Origin: Catenovulum sp. 2E275
Lineage (GTDB): Bacteria; Pseudomonadota; Gammaproteobacteria; Enterobacterales; Alteromonadaceae
Direction: 5' to 3'
Length of the DNA: 48,897 nucleotides
Assembly: GCF_025515275.1 (NCBI RefSeq)
Contig: NZ_JAOPFU010000034.1
Location: 1 to 48,897 of the forward strand
Every line of letters starts with the position of its first letter. The stretch's first letter is position 1. The notes under the pieces were generated by a model that did no database searches, was not told where the DNA came from, and saw only the letters and a list, made by a program, of their open reading frames with translations. The position numbers and the translations under genes are program-made. This document shows, in pieces, positions 34,366 to 45,099 of the stretch.

Positions 34366-34740
34366 GTGAAAAAGCAACGACCAGTCAATTTAGAGCTAAA
34401 TACAATTAGCTTTCCGGCTACCGCAATTGCTTCCATCTTACATCGTGTCACCGGTGTAATCATGTTTTTTGCAATGGGTATTTTAATGTGGTTATTGGCA
34501 ACTTCTTTATCATCGCCAGCAGGCTTTGCAGATGTTGCCCAGTGGTCACAAACATTTTTTGCAAAATTCATTTATTGGGGCATTTTAACTGCTCTGGCAT
34601 ATCACCTTATCGGCGGTATTCGTCATTTAATTCAAGATTTAGGCTACTGGGAAGAATTAAGCTCAGGTAACTCAAGTGCCGTAATTAGCTTAATTTTAAC
34701 AGGTGTACTGTCTGTATTAGCGGGAGTGTGGTTATGGTAG
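34366..34740 (+). CDS. sdhC: succinate dehydrogenase cytochrome b556 subunit
   Basis: A 124-residue membrane anchor of complex II. Three transmembrane helices lie near 28-50, 65-88 and 102-123. The N-terminal RPVNLELNTISFPATAIASILHRVTGV carries the Ser and Arg of the quinone site (SILHRVTG), and His84-equivalent lies in AYHLIGGIRHLIQD, the haem b ligand region. The start is GTG with a GTGGGA-like site about 10 nt upstream. It is the first gene of sdhCDAB; the stop overlaps the sdhD start. Confidence 0.95.
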   Translation: MKKQRPVNLELNTISFPATAIASILHRVTGVIMFFAMGILMWLLATSLSSPAGFADVAQWSQTFFAKFIYWGILTALAYHLIGGIRHLIQDLGYWEELSSGNSSAVISLILTGVLSVLAGVWLW

Positions 34741-35081
34741 CAAATGCAGCAACGTTAGGCCGAAGTGGCGTTCATGATTTTATTTTAATTAGAGCTTCTG
34801 CTTTAATCCTGACTGCTTATAGCCTTTTTATGGTTGGCTTTTTGGTATTAACACCCGAGTTAACTTACGTAAAATGGGCTGAGTTATTCTCTTGTCTTTC
34901 AGTTAAAGTTTTTACTTTAATTTCGTTATTCGCTTTATTAGTACATGCTTGGATTGGTTTATGGCAGGTTTTGACTGACTATGTTAAACCAACCTGTGTA
35001 CGTATTGGTTTGCAATTTTTATTGAATATTGCCGCACTAGCTTATGTGGCAACTGGCATTTTCGTATTGTGGGGTGTGTAA
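34734..35081 (+). CDS. sdhD: succinate dehydrogenase hydrophobic membrane anchor subunit
   Basis: A 115-residue second membrane anchor of complex II with three transmembrane helices (about 16-38, 55-78 and 90-113). Motifs are GVHDFILIRASALIL near the N terminus and LVHAWIGLWQVLTDYVKP, which carries the haem-ligand His and the quinone-site Asp-Tyr. The ATG at 34734 overlaps the sdhC stop (ATGGTAG) and has GGGAG at a good distance; a GTG at 34728 is a less likely start. The sdhA GTG follows immediately. Confidence 0.94.
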   Translation: MVANAATLGRSGVHDFILIRASALILTAYSLFMVGFLVLTPELTYVKWAELFSCLSVKVFTLISLFALLVHAWIGLWQVLTDYVKPTCVRIGLQFLLNIAALAYVATGIFVLWGV

Positions 35082-36845
35082 GTGACAATTCCAGTAAGAG
35101 AGTTTGATGCTATTGTAATTGGTGCTGGTGGGGCGGGTATGCGCGCTGCACTGCAAATTACTGAATCGGGAAAAACCTGTGCTTTATTATCTAAAGTTTT
35201 TCCAACTCGTTCACATACCGTTTCTGCACAAGGCGGGATCACAGTTGCGTTGGGTAATGCCCATGAAGATAACTGGCAATGGCACATGTACGACACGGTT
35301 AAAGGGTCTGACTATATTGGCGACCAAAATGCCATTGAATATATGTGTAAAACAGGTCCTCAAGCGATTATTGAATTAGAAAATATGGGCTTGCCTTTTT
35401 CTCGTACAGAGCAAGGGAAAATTTATCAACGTCCTTTTGGTGGTCAATCTAAAGCATTTGGTGGCGAGCAGGCTGCTCGTACTGCTGCGGCGGCTGACCG
35501 TACCGGGCATGCATTATTACATTTGCTTTATCAACAAAATGTTAAAAATAAAACAACCGTATTTAGCGAGTGGTATGCACTTGATTTAGTTAAAAATCAG
35601 GATGGCGCTGTGGTTGGTTGTACTGCAATTGATATTGAAAGCGGCGAAATTGTTTATTTTAAAGCTAAAGCCACAGTATTAGCGACAGGTGGTGCAGGAC
35701 GAATTTTTGCTTCTACCACTAACGCTCATATCAATACAGGTGATGGGGTTGGCATGGCGCTTAGAGCCGGTGTGCCAATGCAAGATATGGAAATGTGGCA
35801 ATTCCACCCAACTGGTATCGCTGGTGCTGGTGTTTTGGTTACCGAAGGTTGCCGTGGTGAAGGTGGTTATTTATTAAATAAAGATGGCGAGCGCTTTATG
35901 GAGCGTTATGCCCCTAACGCAAAAGATTTAGCTGGCCGTGACGTAGTTGCCCGTTCAATGATGACCGAAATTCGTGAAGGTCGTGGATGTGAAGGCCCTT
36001 GGGGTCCTCACATTAAACTTAAACTAGACCACTTAGGTGCTGAAGTTTTAGAAAGCCGTTTACCGGGGATTTTAGAATTATCTCGCACTTTTGCTCATGT
36101 TGACCCTGTTAAAGAGCCGATTCCGGTTATTCCAACTTGTCACTATATGATGGGCGGCATTCCAACTAATGTTAATGGTCAGGCGATCACCTTAGATGAA
36201 AACGGTAATGATAAACTGATTGAAGGTTTATTTGCCTGTGGTGAAATTGCTTGTGTATCTGTACATGGTGCTAACCGCTTAGGTGGTAATTCATTATTAG
36301 ACTTAGTGGTATTTGGCCGTGCAACAGGTTTACATTTGGGTGAAGCACTAAATGATTATGCAGTTAAAGATGCTAGCTCAGACGACATTGATTTGGCATT
36401 AAATCGGGTTAATCGTTGGGAAAATACTCAAAAAGGTGAAGACCCGGTTCAAATCAGAAAAGATCTTCAACAATGTATGCAGCTTAACTTCTCTGTATTT
36501 AGAGAAGGTGATGCAATGGCACAAGGGTTAGCTGAGTTAAAAGAAATTCGTGAGCGTTTAAAAACAGCACGTTTGGATGACTCAAGTCGTGAGTTTAATA
36601 CCACACGTATTGAGTGCTTAGAGTTAGAAAACTTAATGGAAACCGCTTATGCAACTGCTGTTGCGGCAAACTTTAGAACAGAAAGCCGCGGTGCTCATAG
36701 CCGATTTGATTACCCTGAGCGGGATGATGAAAACTGGTTATGCCACTCAATTTATCAACCTCAAACAGAAAGCATGACGCGCCGAGAGGTAAACATGCAG
36801 CCGGTTGAGCGCGAAGCATTTCCACCAAAAGTAAGAACTTACTAA
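35082..36845 (+). CDS. sdhA: succinate dehydrogenase flavoprotein subunit
   Basis: A 587-residue catalytic subunit that oxidises succinate to fumarate. The FAD dinucleotide-binding site is [12 protein letters not shown] (12-23). His45 (SHTVSAQGG) is the covalent FAD attachment residue. His242 (FHPTG) and Arg286 (GRDVVARS) belong to the active site, together with TEGCRGEGG (254-262) and [11 protein letters not shown]. The C terminus ends PPKVRTY. It starts with GTG directly at the sdhD stop, preceded by GGGGTG, implying coupled translation. Confidence 0.97.
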   Translation: MTIPVREFDAIVIGAGGAGMRAALQITESGKTCALLSKVFPTRSHTVSAQGGITVALGNAHEDNWQWHMYDTVKGSDYIGDQNAIEYMCKTGPQAIIELENMGLPFSRTEQGKIYQRPFGGQSKAFGGEQAARTAAAADRTGHALLHLLYQQNVKNKTTVFSEWYALDLVKNQDGAVVGCTAIDIESGEIVYFKAKATVLATGGAGRIFASTTNAHINTGDGVGMALRAGVPMQDMEMWQFHPTGIAGAGVLVTEGCRGEGGYLLNKDGERFMERYAPNAKDLAGRDVVARSMMTEIREGRGCEGPWGPHIKLKLDHLGAEVLESRLPGILELSRTFAHVDPVKEPIPVIPTCHYMMGGIPTNVNGQAITLDENGNDKLIEGLFACGEIACVSVHGANRLGGNSLLDLVVFGRATGLHLGEALNDYAVKDASSDDIDLALNRVNRWENTQKGEDPVQIRKDLQQCMQLNFSVFREGDAMAQGLAELKEIRERLKTARLDDSSREFNTTRIECLELENLMETAYATAVAANFRTESRGAHSRFDYPERDDENWLCHSIYQPQTESMTRREVNMQPVEREAFPPKVRTY

Positions 36846-36858
36846 GCGAGTTTTGAAC

Positions 36859-37569
36859 ATGAAACGTATTTTTTCAATTTATCGTTATAACCCAGATGTT
36901 GATAACAAGCCTCGCATGCAAGATTATGAGCTGGAATTGGAAGACGGCAGCGACATCATGGTATTAGATGCTCTTATTCAGTTAAAAGAGCAAGATCCGA
37001 GTATTTCTTTTCGCCGTTCGTGCCGTGAAGGGGTTTGTGGCTCCGATGGCTTAAATATGAATGGTAAAAATGGTTTGGCCTGTATCACGCCATTGTCACA
37101 ACTTAAAGGTAAAAAGGCGGTGATCCGACCGTTGCCGGGTTTACCTGTTGTTCGTGACTTAATTGTAGATATGAGCCAATTTTATACTCAGTATGAAAAA
37201 GTGAAGCCTTATTTAATTCCAGATGAAAAAAATAAGCCTGCGCGTGAATATTTACAATCGCCAGAAGAGCGTGAAGAACTGGATGGCTTATACGAGTGTA
37301 TTTTATGTGCTTGTTGTTCTACCTCTTGTCCTTCGTTTTGGTGGAATCCGGATAAATTTATAGGTCCAGCCGGTTTATTACATGCTTATCGTTTTTTAGC
37401 TGACTCCAGAGATGGTGCACAAGATCAAAGATTGGCAGATTTAGACGATGCATTTAGCGTATTCCGTTGTCATAGCATTATGAATTGCGTTAGTGTATGT
37501 CCTAAAGGGTTAAACCCAACAAGAGCAATAGGTAAAATTAAATCTATGCTCTTAAACAAGGCTGTTTAG
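36859..37569 (+). CDS. sdhB: succinate dehydrogenase iron-sulfur subunit
   Basis: A 236-residue electron-transfer subunit linking SdhA FAD to quinone. The N-terminal plant-type ferredoxin domain has CREGVCGSDGLNMNGKNGLAC with the four [2Fe-2S] cysteines (about 55-75). The C-terminal domain has CILCACCSTSCP and CHSIMNCVSVCPKGLNP for the [4Fe-4S] and [3Fe-4S] clusters. The ATG at 36859 is preferred over an in-frame TTG two codons upstream. It ends the sdh operon before a strong terminator. Confidence 0.96.
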   Translation: MKRIFSIYRYNPDVDNKPRMQDYELELEDGSDIMVLDALIQLKEQDPSISFRRSCREGVCGSDGLNMNGKNGLACITPLSQLKGKKAVIRPLPGLPVVRDLIVDMSQFYTQYEKVKPYLIPDEKNKPAREYLQSPEEREELDGLYECILCACCSTSCPSFWWNPDKFIGPAGLLHAYRFLADSRDGAQDQRLADLDDAFSVFRCHSIMNCVSVCPKGLNPTRAIGKIKSMLLNKAV

Positions 37570-37576
37570 ATAGCTT

Positions 37577-37595
37577 TTTAAACTTACAGTTTAAA
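37577..37595 (+). other. small hairpin in the sdhB-sucA gap
   Basis: TTTAAAC (37577-37583) pairs with GTTTAAA (37589-37595) around TTACA, 8 nt after the sdhB stop. It sits just before the larger terminator and may protect the sdh mRNA 3' end. Confidence 0.4.
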
Positions 37596-37606
37596 CAAAA
37601 TCTTCT

Positions 37607-37643
37607 AAATAGCCGTTCTTGTTATGAGAATGGCTATTTTTTT
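37607..37643 (+). terminator. intrinsic terminator between sdhB and sucA
   Basis: A 13-bp stem with one G-U pair (37607-37619 with 37627-37639), loop TGTTATG, followed by a T run to 37643. It is strong and should stop or reduce sdh transcription before sucA. Confidence 0.88.
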
Positions 37644-37676
37644 ATGTAAAACTTTTAGCGGTAAAAGGATAAGATA

Positions 37677-40493
37677 ATGCATGAAGGCACGATGAAAGCT
37701 TGGCTTGAGTCTTCGCAGTTAGCGGGTAGCAATGCGACCTATATAGAAGCGTTATACGAGCAATATTTAGATAACCCACAAAGTGTGAATGATGAATGGC
37801 GTGCTTTGTTTGACTCTTTCCCTCAGGTTGAAGGGGTAGATGTTGAAGTAAAACACTCAGATGTTCAGGAAGAATTTAAAGAAATTGCCAAAAATCCTCG
37901 TCGGACACAAGTTATTGTTCAAAAAGGCAATTCGGATGTTAAGCAAGTTAAGGTATTACAGTTAATTAATGCTTACCGGTTTCGAGGCCATCAACATGCT
38001 AATATTGACCCGCTCGGGTTATGGCAGCAAGAAAGAGTACGTGATTTAGAACTGTCTTATCACGAATTAACGAATGATGACTTAGACAAAGTTTTTAATG
38101 TTGGCTCACTGGCTGTTGGTCAAGAAAATCTACCGCTTAAAGAAATCCACAGCAAATTAGTTAAAACCTATTGTGGCTCAGTTGGTGCAGAATATATGTA
38201 CCTGACCTCAACCGATGAAAAACGTTGGTTGCAGCAAAGATTAGAGTCAGTGCAGTGTGAACCTCAACTCTCAACAGAAAAAAAATTAAAACTATATAAA
38301 GAGTTAGTTGCGGCTGATGGGTTAGAAAAGTATCTTGCAAGTAAATTTCCGGGTGCTAAACGTTTTTCATTAGAAGGTGGCGATGCATTAATTCCAATGC
38401 TTAAAGGCCTTATTTCACGCGCTGGTGAACAAGGGACTAAAGAAGTTGTTATTGGAATGGCTCACCGTGGTCGTTTAAATGTATTGGTTAATGTATTAGG
38501 TAAAAATCCATCTGTATTATTTGATGAGTTTGCTGGCAAACATGATGAAACTTTAGGCTCTGGTGATGTTAAATATCACATGGGTTATTCATCAGATTTT
38601 GCAACACCGGGTGGCAATGTGCATTTGGCGTTGGCGTTTAACCCGTCTCACCTTGAAATTGTAAACCCTGTGGTCATGGGGTCAGTTCGTGCCCGTTTAG
38701 ACAGACGCGACAGCTTAGATGGCACACTTGCTTTACCTATTACTATTCATGGTGACTCCGCTATTGCTGGGCAAGGTGTAGTGCAGGAAACCTTTAACTT
38801 ATCGCAAACCCGCGCTTATGCGGTTGGCGGTACAGTTCGTATTGTGGTTAATAATCAGGTTGGTTTTACAACTTCTAATCCAAAAGATACGCGTTCAACT
38901 CAATACTGTACTGATATTGCAAAAATGGTACAGGCGCCAATTTTCCATGTTAACTCTGATGATCCTGAAGCGGTTATTTTTGCCACTGAAGTTGCGCTTG
39001 ATTTTAGAAACAAATTTAAACGCGATGTGGTTATTGATTTGGTTTGTTATCGTCGTCATGGGCATAACGAAGCCGATGAGCCAAGTGCAACTCAGCCACT
39101 TATGTATCAAAAAATTAAAAAGCATCCAGTTCCTCGCCAAATATATGCACAACAATTAATTGGTGAAAATGTGTTGGCCGAGCAAGATGCAGAACGAGCG
39201 GTTGAAGAATATCGCTCTGCATTAGATCACGGGGCTTGTGTGGTTGAAGAATGGCGCTCAATGACTGAACATTCAGTAGACTGGCGACCGTTTTTAAACC
39301 ACGACTGGGATATTGAATACGATGGCAAAATTGCAATTGATGAGTTAAAGCGTTTGGCTGAGTCAGTTTCACAATACCCGGAAAGTGTTGTGCCACAATC
39401 ACGTGTTAAAAAGATTTACCAAGATCGGGTAAAAATGGCAGAAGGTGAAAAGCTGCTCGACTGGGGTTTTGCCGAAACCTTAGCGTATGCCTCTTTGGTT
39501 GATTCTGGTACTCGAATTCGCTTAACGGGTCAGGACTGTGGACGAGGAACATTTTTCCATCGCCATGCATTTATTCATGATCAAAAATCAGCACAGCCTT
39601 ATATGCCGTTAAGTCATATCAGCGAAAACCAAGCTCAAATTGAAATTTATGATTCAGTATTATCGGAAGAAGCGGTACTGGCATTTGAGTATGGTTATGC
39701 AACAGCTGAACCAAAAACGTTAACAATTTGGGAAGCGCAATTTGGTGATTTTGCCAACGGTGCTCAGGTTGTTATTGATCAGTTTTTAAGTTCTGGCGAG
39801 CAAAAGTGGGGTCGTTTATGTGGTTTAACTTTATTATTACCGCACGGCTATGAAGGACAAGGTCCAGAGCATTCATCTGCCAGATTAGAACGTTTCTTAC
39901 AATTGTGTGCAGATCATAATATTCAGGTTTGTGTACCAACCACTCCGGCTCAAGTATTTAATATGTTGCGCCGTCAGGCAGTTCGCCCAATGCGACGACC
40001 TTTGGTAGTTATGTCTCCTAAGTCATTATTACGTCATCCTCAAGCTGTATCTTCATTAGAAGAATTAGCCGAAGGCGTATTCCAAAATGTGATTGGTGAA
40101 ATTGATGAGATTGCCGCAGATAAAGTTAATCGTGTGGTGATGTGTAGCGGTAAAGTTTATTACGATTTACGTGACGCCCGTGCTAAAAGTGAAATGGATA
40201 ATGTTGCTATTATTCGAATTGAGCAATTATATCCATTCCCGCTTGAAGATATGGCTAAAATTATGGCTCAATATCAGCATGTTAAAGAATTTGTCTGGTG
40301 TCAGGAAGAACCTCAAAACCAAGGCGCATGGTATTGTAGCCAACATCATTTTAGAGATGTGATCCCACAAGGTGCTCAGCTTCAATATGTTGGCCGTAAA
40401 GCTTCGTCTTCTCCGGCAGTCGGTTATTTAGCTGTCCATAACCAGCAACAAAAAGAACTAGTGCATCAGGCACTTGGTTTAGAAATAGAATAA
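37677..40493 (+). CDS. sucA: 2-oxoglutarate dehydrogenase E1 component
   Basis: A 938-residue thiamine-diphosphate-dependent E1 that decarboxylates 2-oxoglutarate and reductively succinylates the E2 lipoyl group. The N-terminal LIEALYEQY-like segment ([17 protein letters not shown]) binds E2/E3. Catalytic features include [55 protein letters not shown] and [18 protein letters not shown] in the TPP region, and [27 protein letters not shown] further on. Length is close to the usual 930-940. AAAGGA precedes the ATG at 37677. It is separated from sucB by 10 bp. Confidence 0.97.
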   Translation: MHEGTMKAWLESSQLAGSNATYIEALYEQYLDNPQSVNDEWRALFDSFPQVEGVDVEVKHSDVQEEFKEIAKNPRRTQVIVQKGNSDVKQVKVLQLINAYRFRGHQHANIDPLGLWQQERVRDLELSYHELTNDDLDKVFNVGSLAVGQENLPLKEIHSKLVKTYCGSVGAEYMYLTSTDEKRWLQQRLESVQCEPQLSTEKKLKLYKELVAADGLEKYLASKFPGAKRFSLEGGDALIPMLKGLISRAGEQGTKEVVIGMAHRGRLNVLVNVLGKNPSVLFDEFAGKHDETLGSGDVKYHMGYSSDFATPGGNVHLALAFNPSHLEIVNPVVMGSVRARLDRRDSLDGTLALPITIHGDSAIAGQGVVQETFNLSQTRAYAVGGTVRIVVNNQVGFTTSNPKDTRSTQYCTDIAKMVQAPIFHVNSDDPEAVIFATEVALDFRNKFKRDVVIDLVCYRRHGHNEADEPSATQPLMYQKIKKHPVPRQIYAQQLIGENVLAEQDAERAVEEYRSALDHGACVVEEWRSMTEHSVDWRPFLNHDWDIEYDGKIAIDELKRLAESVSQYPESVVPQSRVKKIYQDRVKMAEGEKLLDWGFAETLAYASLVDSGTRIRLTGQDCGRGTFFHRHAFIHDQKSAQPYMPLSHISENQAQIEIYDSVLSEEAVLAFEYGYATAEPKTLTIWEAQFGDFANGAQVVIDQFLSSGEQKWGRLCGLTLLLPHGYEGQGPEHSSARLERFLQLCADHNIQVCVPTTPAQVFNMLRRQAVRPMRRPLVVMSPKSLLRHPQAVSSLEELAEGVFQNVIGEIDEIAADKVNRVVMCSGKVYYDLRDARAKSEMDNVAIIRIEQLYPFPLEDMAKIMAQYQHVKEFVWCQEEPQNQGAWYCSQHHFRDVIPQGAQLQYVGRKASSSPAVGYLAVHNQQQKELVHQALGLEIE

Positions 40494-40503
40494 GAGATAT
40501 AAC

Positions 40504-42042
40504 ATGGCTATTGATATTAAAGTACCGGGTTTACCCGAATCAGTTGCAGATGCAACCATTGCTACTTGGCATGTAAAAGAAGGTGACACAGTTAGCCGAG
40601 ATCAAAATCTTGTTGATATTGAAACCGATAAAGTTGTGCTGGAAGTGGTTGCCGAAGCAGATGGTGTGATTGGAAAAATTAAACATGGTGAAGGTGATAC
40701 CGTTTTAGCTCAGCAGGTAATTGGTCAGTTACTTGCTGGAGGCGAAAAAGCTGCGCCTTCAAATCAGGATAAAAGTGAGCCGGCTGAAAGCTCAGCTAAG
40801 TCTAACCCCGAAAAGCAAAATAAAGGTGAAAGTGTGGAAGTTAAAGTACCCGTCTTACCAGAATCTGTTGCCGATGCAACAATTGCCACATGGCACGTTC
40901 AACCAGGCGAAGCGGTAAAACGCGAGCAAAATTTGGTTGATATTGAAACTGACAAAGTAGTGCTTGAAGTAACTGCTGAATGTGATGGTGTGTTAACTGA
41001 AATACTTGAGCCAGAAGGTTCAACAGTCAACGCAGAGCAGGTGATTGCTAAACTTGAAAAAGGCGCAAGCACTGAGTCTTCAAGCTCAGCTAAAGAAGAA
41101 GCACCTGCAAAAGAAGCTGAATCTGGCTCCGACGATAATGACAGTACGTTAACACCTTCAGTTCGCCGTGCTTTATCTCAAAATGGGATTAGTGCTGAAG
41201 AAGCTAAGAACATTAGTCGCTCGGGTGAAAAAGGACGGTTAATGAAAGAAGATGTTGAAGCTTATGTGAAAGCGAAACAAGCGAAGCAGTCTCAATCTTC
41301 ACAAAAAGCGGAAAAAACAGATACAGCGGAAGCTTTAGGTAACAGAACACAGAAACGTGTACCAATGACACGTTTACGTAAAACCATTGCAACGCGTTTA
41401 TTAGAATCAAAAAATACCACGGCAATGTTAACGACCTTTAATGAAGTTAACATGAAGCCTATTATGGATATTCGTAAACAATACCAAGAAACTTTTGAGA
41501 AAAAACACGGTATTCGTTTAGGGTTTATGTCTTTCTTTACCAAAGCGGTGACCGAAGCTTTAAAACGTTACCCGTCAGTGAATGCCTCAATTGATGGTGA
41601 TGATATTGTTTATCATAACTATTTTGATGTGAGCATGGCGGTTTCAACGCCACGTGGTTTGGTGACTCCGGTTTTACGCGATTGCGATCAATTATCATTA
41701 GCTGAAATTGAAAAAGGCATTCGTGAATTAGCGATTAAAGGCCGTGATGGTAAATTAACAATTGAAGAAATGACCGGCGGTAATTTCACCATTACTAACG
41801 GTGGGGTGTTTGGATCATTAATTTCAACCCCTATTATCAACTTGCCACAAACTGCTATTTTAGGGATGCACAAAATTCAGGACAGACCTATGGCGGTCAA
41901 TGGTAAAGTTGAAATTTTACCTATGATGTATTTAGCACTGTCTTACGATCACAGATTGATTGACGGTAAAGAGTCAGTTGGATTTTTAGTAACTGTTAAA
42001 GAGTTACTTGAAGATCCGACTCGTTTATTACTTGATCTGTAA
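40504..42042 (+). CDS. sucB: 2-oxoglutarate dehydrogenase E2 with two lipoyl domains
   Basis: A 512-residue dihydrolipoyllysine succinyltransferase, about 100 residues longer than E. coli SucB because it carries two lipoyl domains. Domain 1 (about 1-78) has lipoyl Lys43 and domain 2 (about 110-187) has Lys151, both in [11 protein letters not shown]. Over 42 aligned residues the two differ at only seven positions. Each is followed by an Ala/Glu/Lys/Ser linker. A peripheral subunit-binding domain (about 217-255, [13 protein letters not shown]) and the catalytic domain (about 290-512) with His483 and Asp487 (DHRLIDGKE) follow. Substrate assignment to succinyl rests on the sucA context. A terminator follows directly. 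Confidence 0.95.
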   Translation: MAIDIKVPGLPESVADATIATWHVKEGDTVSRDQNLVDIETDKVVLEVVAEADGVIGKIKHGEGDTVLAQQVIGQLLAGGEKAAPSNQDKSEPAESSAKSNPEKQNKGESVEVKVPVLPESVADATIATWHVQPGEAVKREQNLVDIETDKVVLEVTAECDGVLTEILEPEGSTVNAEQVIAKLEKGASTESSSSAKEEAPAKEAESGSDDNDSTLTPSVRRALSQNGISAEEAKNISRSGEKGRLMKEDVEAYVKAKQAKQSQSSQKAEKTDTAEALGNRTQKRVPMTRLRKTIATRLLESKNTTAMLTTFNEVNMKPIMDIRKQYQETFEKKHGIRLGFMSFFTKAVTEALKRYPSVNASIDGDDIVYHNYFDVSMAVSTPRGLVTPVLRDCDQLSLAEIEKGIRELAIKGRDGKLTIEEMTGGNFTITNGGVFGSLISTPIINLPQTAILGMHKIQDRPMAVNGKVEILPMMYLALSYDHRLIDGKESVGFLVTVKELLEDPTRLLLDL

Positions 42043-42057
42043 TAATAAAAATATGAC

Positions 42058-42088
42058 AAAAAAGCGGTACTGAGTATCGCTTTTTTTT
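42058..42088 (+). terminator. intrinsic terminator between sucB and sucC
   Basis: AAAGCGGTAC (42061-42070) pairs with GTATCGCTTT (42074-42083), with one G-U pair, around TGA, followed by T residues to 42088. It lies 16 nt after the sucB stop and separates sucAB from sucCD. Confidence 0.88.
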
Positions 42089-42181
42089 ATTTTGTTTTTC
42101 AAAGTTCATTTCCAACCTAATTAGCCAATGCTGATTAAATTTAAGTTGGTAGAGTGATTTAACTAACAAAGGATACTTGTT

Positions 42182-43348
42182 ATGAATTTGCATGAATATC
42201 AGGGCAAGCAATTATTTGCGCAATATGGTTTACCCGTTTCGCGTGGTATTGCTGCTCAAACACCTCAAGAAGCTGTCGCTGCATTAAGTCAGGTTGAAGG
42301 TGATAAATACGTTGTTAAGGCTCAGGTTCACGCTGGTGGCCGCGGTAAAGCCGGTGGGGTTAAGCTGGTTGAAACTAAAGCCGAAGTTGAAGCATTTGCA
42401 AAACAATGGTTAGGCCAAAAATTAGTGACTTATCAAACTGATGCTAATGGTCAACCAGTTAGCCGTATTTTGGTTGAACCTGCTTGCCCGTTTAAGCAAG
42501 AGTTATATTTAGGTGCTGTCGTTGACCGCTCATCTCGTCGTATCGTATTTATGGCGTCAACAGAGGGTGGTGTTGAAATTGAAAAAGTTGCAGCCGAAAC
42601 CCCGGAAAAAATCCTAAAAGCAACTATTGACCCATTAACAGGTGCACAGCCTTACCAAGCACGTGAAATGGCGTTTAAATTAGGCTTACAAGGTAAACAA
42701 ATTGGCCAGTTTACTAAAATCTTATTAGGTTTATCTAAACTGTTTGTTGAAAAAGATGTGGCTTTAATTGAAGTTAATCCATTAGTGATCACTCAAGATG
42801 ATGATTTATTGTGTTTAGACGCAAAAGTAGTGATTGATAGCAATGCTTTATATCGCCATCCTGATTTACGTGAAATGCACGATCCAACTCAAGAAGATGA
42901 GCGCGAAGCACATGCTGCTAAGTGGGAATTAAACTATGTTGCATTAGATGGCAATATTGGTTGTATGGTAAATGGTGCAGGCCTTGCGATGGGAACAATG
43001 GATATTGTTCAGCATCATGGTGGTAAACCCGCTAACTTTTTAGATGTGGGCGGTGGCGCAACAAAAGAACGTGTTGTTGAAGCCTTTAAAATTATTTTAT
43101 CTGACGAAAAAGTAAAAGCTGTTTTAATTAATATTTTCGGCGGTATTGTACGTTGTGATTTGATTGCCGAAGGGGTTATTGGCGCAGTTGAAGAAGTTGG
43201 CGTAAAAGTACCGGTCGTTGTTCGTCTTGAAGGTAATAACGCAGAATTAGGCACCAAAGTTTTAGCAGAAAGCGGCTTAAACATTATTGCTGCAACCAGT
43301 TTAACAGACGCAGCAGTTCAGGTAGTTAAAGCAGCGGAGGCAAAATAA
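42182..43348 (+). CDS. sucC: succinate--CoA ligase (ADP-forming) subunit beta
   Basis: A 388-residue beta subunit of succinyl-CoA synthetase, which makes ATP or GTP from succinyl-CoA. The ATP-grasp domain (about 1-235) begins [19 protein letters not shown] and includes [16 protein letters not shown] and EVNPLVIT. The CoA-ligase domain (about 240-388) has [18 protein letters not shown] and [19 protein letters not shown] lies before the ATG. The stop overlaps the sucD start by one base (TAATG). Confidence 0.97.
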   Translation: MNLHEYQGKQLFAQYGLPVSRGIAAQTPQEAVAALSQVEGDKYVVKAQVHAGGRGKAGGVKLVETKAEVEAFAKQWLGQKLVTYQTDANGQPVSRILVEPACPFKQELYLGAVVDRSSRRIVFMASTEGGVEIEKVAAETPEKILKATIDPLTGAQPYQAREMAFKLGLQGKQIGQFTKILLGLSKLFVEKDVALIEVNPLVITQDDDLLCLDAKVVIDSNALYRHPDLREMHDPTQEDEREAHAAKWELNYVALDGNIGCMVNGAGLAMGTMDIVQHHGGKPANFLDVGGGATKERVVEAFKIILSDEKVKAVLINIFGGIVRCDLIAEGVIGAVEEVGVKVPVVVRLEGNNAELGTKVLAESGLNIIAATSLTDAAVQVVKAAEAK

Positions 43349-44220
43349 TGAGCATTTTAATTAACAAAGATACTAAAGTCATTTGTCAGGGTTTTACTGG
43401 TTCTCAAGGTACATTCCACTCAGAACAAGCAATTGCTTACGGTACTAAAATGGTTGGTGGGGTAACGCCAGGCAAGGGTGGTCAAACACATTTAGGTTTA
43501 CCGGTTTTTAACACAGTAAAAGAAGCGGTTGAACAAACAGGTGCGCAAGCCAGCGTTATTTATGTACCAGCACCATTTTGTAAAGACTCTATTTTAGAAG
43601 CTGCACATGCAGGTATTGAACTGATTGTATGTATTACCGAAGGTATTCCAACACTGGATATGCTTGAGTGTAAAGTAAAATGCGATGAGCTAGGTGTTGT
43701 TTTAATTGGCCCTAACTGTCCGGGTGTAATTACTCCGGGTGAATGTAAAATTGGTATTATGCCGGGTCATATTCATCTGCCGGGTAAAGTGGGTATTGTT
43801 TCTCGTTCAGGTACTTTAACTTACGAAGCTGTAAAACAAACAACAGACGCAGGTTTTGGTCAGTCTACTTGTGTCGGTATTGGTGGCGATCCAATTCCGG
43901 GTTCAAACTTTATTGATATTTTAAAACGTTTTGAAGACGATCCTAAAACTGAAGCCATAGTGATGATTGGTGAAATTGGTGGTAGCGCAGAAGAAGAAGC
44001 GGCTGCATTTATTAAAGAAAATGTCACCAAACCAGTTGTTTCTTATATTGCGGGTGTGACTGCGCCTCCGGGTAAACGTATGGGCCATGCTGGTGCGATT
44101 ATCTCTGGTGGTAAAGGGACGGCTGCTGAGAAATTTGCTGCGCTAAAAGATGCTGGAGTGACAACTGTTGACTCATTAGCAGATATTGGCGAAGCGTTAA
44201 AACAGCGCACTGGTTGGTAA
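43348..44220 (+). CDS. sucD: succinate--CoA ligase (ADP-forming) subunit alpha
   Basis: A 290-residue alpha subunit. The CoA-binding Rossmann domain (about 1-130) has [20 protein letters not shown], and the ligase domain has [20 protein letters not shown] and [19 protein letters not shown]. The phosphorylated active-site His lies in [17 protein letters not shown], followed by the C-terminal helix. It overlaps sucC by one base and the two form the sucCD unit, which ends at the next terminator. Confidence 0.97.
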   Translation: MSILINKDTKVICQGFTGSQGTFHSEQAIAYGTKMVGGVTPGKGGQTHLGLPVFNTVKEAVEQTGAQASVIYVPAPFCKDSILEAAHAGIELIVCITEGIPTLDMLECKVKCDELGVVLIGPNCPGVITPGECKIGIMPGHIHLPGKVGIVSRSGTLTYEAVKQTTDAGFGQSTCVGIGGDPIPGSNFIDILKRFEDDPKTEAIVMIGEIGGSAEEEAAAFIKENVTKPVVSYIAGVTAPPGKRMGHAGAIISGGKGTAAEKFAALKDAGVTTVDSLADIGEALKQRTGW

Positions 44221-44260
44221 TTTCTCCCCCAGTTTGTTGCAAAATAAGCTTAAGCATTAT

Positions 44261-44293
44261 AAAACCGACATAGTTTGTCGGTTTTTATTTTTA
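44261..44293 (+). terminator. intrinsic terminator after sucD
   Basis: AAAACCGACA (44261-44270) pairs with TGTCGGTTTT (44276-44285) around TAGTT, followed by a T-rich run to about 44293. Confidence 0.9.
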
Positions 44294-44310
44294 TAAGGTA
44301 AGGAATCATC

Positions 44311-44703
44311 ATGTTTGAATTATTAATGTCGGTTCGGGATTACGAATGTGATATGCAGGCGATTGTAAATAATAGTGTTTATATGAACTATTTAGAGCAT
44401 GCCAGACATGAATTTTTAAAAAGCATTAATATTGATTTTGCTGCGTTAGCGCAAGCAGGGATTAATCTTGTGGTGGTTAGAGCAGAAATGGATTATAAAT
44501 CTCCACTTAAAAGTGGTGATCATTTTACCGTAGGTGTTGAGCTTGAAAAAATATCAAAGTTAAGATTTGCGTTTAATCAAGTGATTAAAACAACTGAGGG
44601 CAAGTTGATTCTTGAAGCTAAGGTGATTGGAACATCAATTAATGCTAAAGGCAGGCCCGAGTTTCCTCCGGAATTGTTAAATGTATTTGACCTAAACACT
44701 TGA
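44311..44703 (+). CDS. YbgC/FadM-like acyl-CoA thioesterase (4HBT hotdog)
   Basis: A 130-residue single-hotdog thioesterase. The signature RDYECDMQAIVNNSVYMNYLEHARHEFL (about 9-36) contains the catalytic Asp14 and the Asn-Asn helix start of the 4-hydroxybenzoyl-CoA thioesterase family; the second half has DYKSPLKSGDHFTVGVELEKI. It most likely hydrolyses short- to medium-chain acyl-CoA. AAGGAA lies before the ATG. It follows sucCD but is separated from it by a terminator and precedes the cytochrome gene by 45 bp. Confidence 0.88.
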   Translation: MFELLMSVRDYECDMQAIVNNSVYMNYLEHARHEFLKSINIDFAALAQAGINLVVVRAEMDYKSPLKSGDHFTVGVELEKISKLRFAFNQVIKTTEGKLILEAKVIGTSINAKGRPEFPPELLNVFDLNT

Positions 44704-44748
44704 TTTAGGTTTATAATATTTTCCACCACGGATATATTAGGACTTGTT

Positions 44749-45030
44749 ATGAAAAAAGCTTTACTTGTTTTATCTGGTTTGTTTGTATCTACCCATTTAT
44801 ATGCAGCGCCACCTCAAACCGCTTTATGTGCTACCTGTCATGGGCAAGATGGAATTTCTCCGATGCCTATTTACCCCAATCTAAAAGGGCAAAAAGAGCA
44901 GTATTTATATCTGCAAATGCAAAAATTTAAAGATGGCTCTCGCCCAGATCCTATCATGAAAGGGATGGTTGCAGCTTTGTCTGATGACGATATGAAAGTG
45001 TTAGCTAAATATTACGCTGAGCTTAAATAA
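44749..45030 (+). CDS. small periplasmic cytochrome c (c553/c4-like)
   Basis: A 93-residue cytochrome c with a signal peptide (1-19, ending YAA-PP). The haem site is CATCH at 27-31, and Met73 in KGMVAALSDDDM is the likely axial ligand. It has one haem, against two in true cytochrome c4. It is a probable soluble electron carrier between respiratory complexes and a terminal oxidase. The ATG follows AGGA. It is a single gene or pairs with the thioesterase gene upstream. Confidence 0.9.
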   Translation: MKKALLVLSGLFVSTHLYAAPPQTALCATCHGQDGISPMPIYPNLKGQKEQYLYLQMQKFKDGSRPDPIMKGMVAALSDDDMKVLAKYYAELK

Positions 45031-45049
45031 CCACACTTTCTTTCATTTT

Positions 45050-45099
45050 ATAATCAACCGTTTATGTTTAATTTAAAGTTTAAGTCAACGGTTGATTAT
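45050..45099. repeat. 13-bp inverted repeat at the cytochrome-marR convergence
   Basis: ATAATCAACCGTT (45050-45062) and AACGGTTGATTAT (45087-45099) are perfectly complementary with a 24-nt spacer. The right arm covers the last codons of the MarR gene. No U tract follows on either strand, so it may be a shared 3' end structure or a binding site rather than a classical terminator. Confidence 0.5.

Noticed and set aside
38818-39402. Overlapping frames on both strands inside sucA
   Set aside because: Out-of-frame shadows of sucA; the sucA frame has all the catalytic motifs.
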